Shown here: positions 6,000 through 7,870 of the stretch, in pieces
Layout: the number at the start of each line of letters is the position of its first letter
Numbering within the stretch: the stretch's first letter is position 1
Assembly: GCA_021828225.1 (NCBI GenBank)
Contig: JAKASH010000119.1
Coordinates: 1 to 7,870 of the forward strand
Direction of reading: 5' to 3'
Length of the DNA: 7,870 nucleotides
Source of the DNA: Acidobacteriota bacterium
GTDB lineage: Bacteria > Acidobacteriota > Terriglobia > UBA7540
Translations under genes and position numbers: made by a program
The notes under the pieces: generated by a model
The model's database searches: none
The model's input: the letters and a program-made list of their open reading frames with translations, nothing else
Told to the model about the DNA's origin: nothing

Positions 6000-6096
6000 A
6001 GCACTTCGGTCGGGGTCGACGCCCGGAGGATGAGCATCCCGTTGGAGTTTGATCCTCGCCCCTCAGGCCGCGTGACGATAATAGTAGTGCAGCCTA

Positions 6097-6115
6097 CCGC
6101 CCAGCGCGCTGGCGG
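6097..6115 (+). repeat. GC-rich hairpin with a bulged base
   Basis: CCGCC pairs with GGCGG (6111-6115) around the self-complementary AGCGCGCT, with C6102 bulged. It is the second of three compact hairpins within about 210 bp. Its function is unknown. Confidence 0.35.
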
Positions 6116-6177
6116 GTCAGGGGACTTCTGCTTCTCCGCTTGCAGTTTACGCCCTGCGTGTCGGCGAGAAACGTCAA

Positions 6178-6193
6178 ATGGCCTCGCGGCCAT
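6178..6193 (+). repeat. Perfect 6-bp hairpin
   Basis: ATGGCC-TCGC-GGCCAT is a perfect 6-bp stem with a 4-nt loop. No T-run follows. It is the third compact hairpin in this gap. Confidence 0.35.
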
Positions 6194-6355
6194 GAATCAC
6201 GGCAGGGGAAGAGCTGAATGAAGGGAGGGCATACTTACTTGTTCTGCACTCCGTCTACTCTTCAGAGAAGTAAGCGCTGAAAAAAACTTGGCGATTCGGA
6301 AGGCGCAAAAATGACTTCCAATGTACCCCCGGGACGAACTTCGGTTAATGTCCTG

Positions 6356-6385
6356 TTGACAATTTCAGCCTCCAGAACTGATACT
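6356..6385 (+). promoter_or_regulatory. Sigma70-type promoter for the VWFA-related gene
   Basis: A perfect TTGACA (6356-6361) is followed after 18 nt by GATACT (6380-6385), a 4/6 match to the -10 consensus. Transcription would begin near 6392, leaving a leader of about 90 nt before ATG 6485. The perfect -35 makes this credible; the -10 is weaker. Confidence 0.5.
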
Positions 6386-6484
6386 TGTTTTGCTACGTTG
6401 AAGGGGAGGTCAACGGAACGTAGATATCGTCAGCTCACTTCCATGCCGGTTCCTGTGAAACCGCCCTCCTTCCAGGGTTGCGTC

Positions 6485-7870
6485 ATGGCAAATTTCCAAA
6501 AAGTCTCTACTTTAGGTTGGCGCGGATTGGCGGCTCGGTTATTGCTTGGCTGCTGTTCGTTCGGCCTGTTTTTCAGCCTTCCGGCTCAAGCTGGACAAAA
6601 CTATCAAAGAAGCATTGGAGTACCCAGAAATCCCGCTATTCGCGGTACTGTCCACAGAGCTCCCCCTCCTCCAGTCCAGCTTTGCGTGGTTGTCCGCGGT
6701 GAGCGGGGTCAAGTCGTCCAGAATCTGAGCAGGAACAACTTTCGCTTGTGGGATGACGGTCGTCTGCAGCGGATTACCGATTTTGCCTCTAATGTTGTTC
6801 CTGCACCCGTCTTGAACCTCAAGGTTCCGGGAACGGTCCGCTACACCGCTCTCTATTTTGATGATCTTCATTACAACTTTGTGGATACTATCCGCGTGAC
6901 GGACAGCGCCTACTCCTATTTTGGTCCGACGCTGGGCCCTCGAAACAAGGTCGGTGTTTTCACCTCTTCGGGCGAGATAACTCTCAACTTTACTGATAAT
7001 CGGAAGAAGTTCCATCAGGCACTGCTGGCGATACGTCCGCACCTGCCGTCGGCAAGACAGGCTAAAGCCTGTCCTCCAATTTCAGACTTTCAGGCGTATT
7101 TGCTGCTCTATGTCCATGACCCGCTTGCCCTCAAAATTGCTTTTGAGGATATGGATGGTTGCCAGGGCCGGAATGGCCAGGCTGATCCGCCAGCGGATAA
7201 CTTGCCGATGAAAATGCTCCGTCAAATGAAGCGGACAGTCGATGCCCGGGCAAGAGAAGTGATTGCGGAGAGCGATGCTCGATCTCAAGAAACTCTCAAA
7301 GGGCTGGACAATCTCATCAGCAAGGTCGCCACGCTTCCCGACCCGCGCGCCATCATTGTAGCCTCTCCGGGCTTTTTGGCGGGACCGCAGGCACGGCAGG
7401 TCGATTTGGTTGCAAGGCGAGCAACACATCTTCATATTATTGTGAGCGCCCTTGATACGACCGGGCTGATCCAGCAGCTTTCACCGCCTCCGCCCACCCA
7501 CAATCGCAGGCTGGACGCAGAGCGGGAAGCGATCGTGTACGCGAAAAATCAAATGATGGCTGACCGCGCGTCAATGGCTTCCGACGTGCTTCTGGACCTT
7601 TCCACGATGACTGGCGGCAACTTTATTGCCAATATGGATGACCTGGAATCAGGATTCAAGGCGACTGTTCCCCTGCCACTGGCTTACTATGTGCTGGGAT
7701 ACTATCCAAACGACTCAAGAGACAACGGCCATTTCCATAGTGTTCGAGTCAGGGTTGTCGGGCGCGGCCTGATGGGAGTGCAAGCTCCGCCTGGCTATTA
7801 TGCAAAGGGGACCGTATCGCAGATTACCAGATCATCATTTCGTGACAGGCATTCGAGGCACCTCCGAAAA
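6485..7870 (+). CDS. Exported VWFA-related protein, acidobacterial type (partial, 3' end outside window)
   Basis: The frame is open for 462 codons from ATG 6485 to the window edge without a stop. It matches the acidobacterial VWFA-related family (TIGR03436 type), exported proteins of unknown function with a diverged von Willebrand A fold. A long signal peptide ends near LPAQA-GQ (about 36). LLLGCC inside it could be read as a lipobox, but signal peptidase I cleavage looks more likely. The domain opens with VQLCVVVRGERGQVVQNLSR and NNFRLWDDGRLQRITDF, then RYTALYFDDLHYNF (119-132), where the usual DxSxS metal site is replaced by FDDLH as in the family. KVGVFTSSGEITLNFTDNR, CPPISDFQAYL (196-206), ASPGFLAG, IIVSALDTTGL and MTGGNFIANMDDLESGF follow, and YYVLGYYPND near 401-410. 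AGGG lies 7 nt before the start; an in-frame ATG at 6443 is a less supported alternative. Confidence 0.9.
   Translation, partial: MANFQKVSTLGWRGLAARLLLGCCSFGLFFSLPAQAGQNYQRSIGVPRNPAIRGTVHRAPPPPVQLCVVVRGERGQVVQNLSRNNFRLWDDGRLQRITDFASNVVPAPVLNLKVPGTVRYTALYFDDLHYNFVDTIRVTDSAYSYFGPTLGPRNKVGVFTSSGEITLNFTDNRKKFHQALLAIRPHLPSARQAKACPPISDFQAYLLLYVHDPLALKIAFEDMDGCQGRNGQADPPADNLPMKMLRQMKRTVDARAREVIAESDARSQETLKGLDNLISKVATLPDPRAIIVASPGFLAGPQARQVDLVARRATHLHIIVSALDTTGLIQQLSPPPPTHNRRLDAEREAIVYAKNQMMADRASMASDVLLDLSTMTGGNFIANMDDLESGFKATVPLPLAYYVLGYYPNDSRDNGHFHSVRVRVVGRGLMGVQAPPGYYAKGTVSQITRSSFRDRHSRHLRK
7056..7073 (+). repeat. REP-like perfect palindrome inside the VWFA-related coding sequence
   Basis: GACAGGCTAAAGCCTGTC is a perfect 7-bp stem with a TAAA loop. 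Its core GGCTAAAGCC is identical to that of the intergenic hairpin at 2793-2810. It lies in frame and encodes most of RQAKACP (residues 191-197), immediately before the conserved ISDFQAYL motif, so the reading frame is preserved. Confidence 0.55.

Larger units (their letters stand above)
5910..6484. other. 575-bp gap with several GC-rich hairpins
   Basis: No convincing coding sequence occurs on either strand; the open frames of 80-100 codons have no family features. The gap carries hairpins at 5982-5999, 6097-6115 and 6178-6193, a longer imperfect inverted repeat at 6234-6274 (CTTACTT...AAGTAAG), and the promoter and leader of the VWFA-related gene. None of the hairpins is followed by a T-run on the plus strand. 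Confidence 0.5.

Noticed and set aside
6218..6280. Possible 20-residue leader peptide MKGGHTYLFCTPSTLQRSKR
   Set aside because: There is only a distant purine-rich stretch upstream, it lies upstream of the predicted promoter of the next gene, and it shows no attenuator-like structure.
6539..7042. Minus-strand open frame of 167 codons, and a similar one at 7082-7435
   Set aside because: Both lie antisense to the VWFA-related gene, whose translation shows a signal peptide and conserved motifs. The antisense translations show none.

Overview
The window looks like a piece of an Acidobacteriota chromosome, probably from a soil or sediment genome. The main evidence is the partial gene at the right end (6485 to the window edge), which has the architecture of the acidobacterial VWFA-related protein family. 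Three small exported proteins resemble families I associate with this phylum. This is inference from protein character only; there is no rRNA or other phylogenetic marker here.

Layout. Positions 8-1744 (+) encode an MscS-type mechanosensitive channel with a signal peptide and a periplasmic domain. A convergent spacer (1745-2078) follows. Three monocistronic-looking minus-strand genes then encode small exported proteins: a 192-residue protein of unknown function (2079-2657), a 172-residue helical protein (3003-3521) and a 182-residue glycine-zipper protein (3927-4475). They are separated by 345-405 bp gaps. The block is bracketed by an exact 18-bp inverted repeat (1919-1936 and 4894-4911), and a decayed N-terminal fragment of an IS1380-type transposase (4956-5273, minus) lies just outside the right copy. 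Next come a short TraR/DksA-like zinc-finger protein (5574-5909, +) with a good sigma70-type promoter, a 575-bp hairpin-rich gap, and the partial VWFA-related exported protein with its own promoter.

How it works together. No pathway unites the window. Five of the six intact or partial genes carry an export signal, so the common theme is the cell envelope: a membrane tension valve, three exported small proteins and a large exported VWFA-like protein. The DksA-like protein is the only cytoplasmic, regulatory-type product. Wide spacing, separate Shine-Dalgarno sequences and separate promoter candidates argue for independent transcription rather than one operon.

What is most worth a second look: the outward-facing inverted repeat pair enclosing the three exported-protein genes; two palindromes sharing the core GGCTAAAGCC, one intergenic and one inside the VWFA coding sequence; and a zinc-finger protein in which one expected cysteine is phenylalanine and the family's usual C-terminal continuation is missing. 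I did not find a convincing new multi-gene system.
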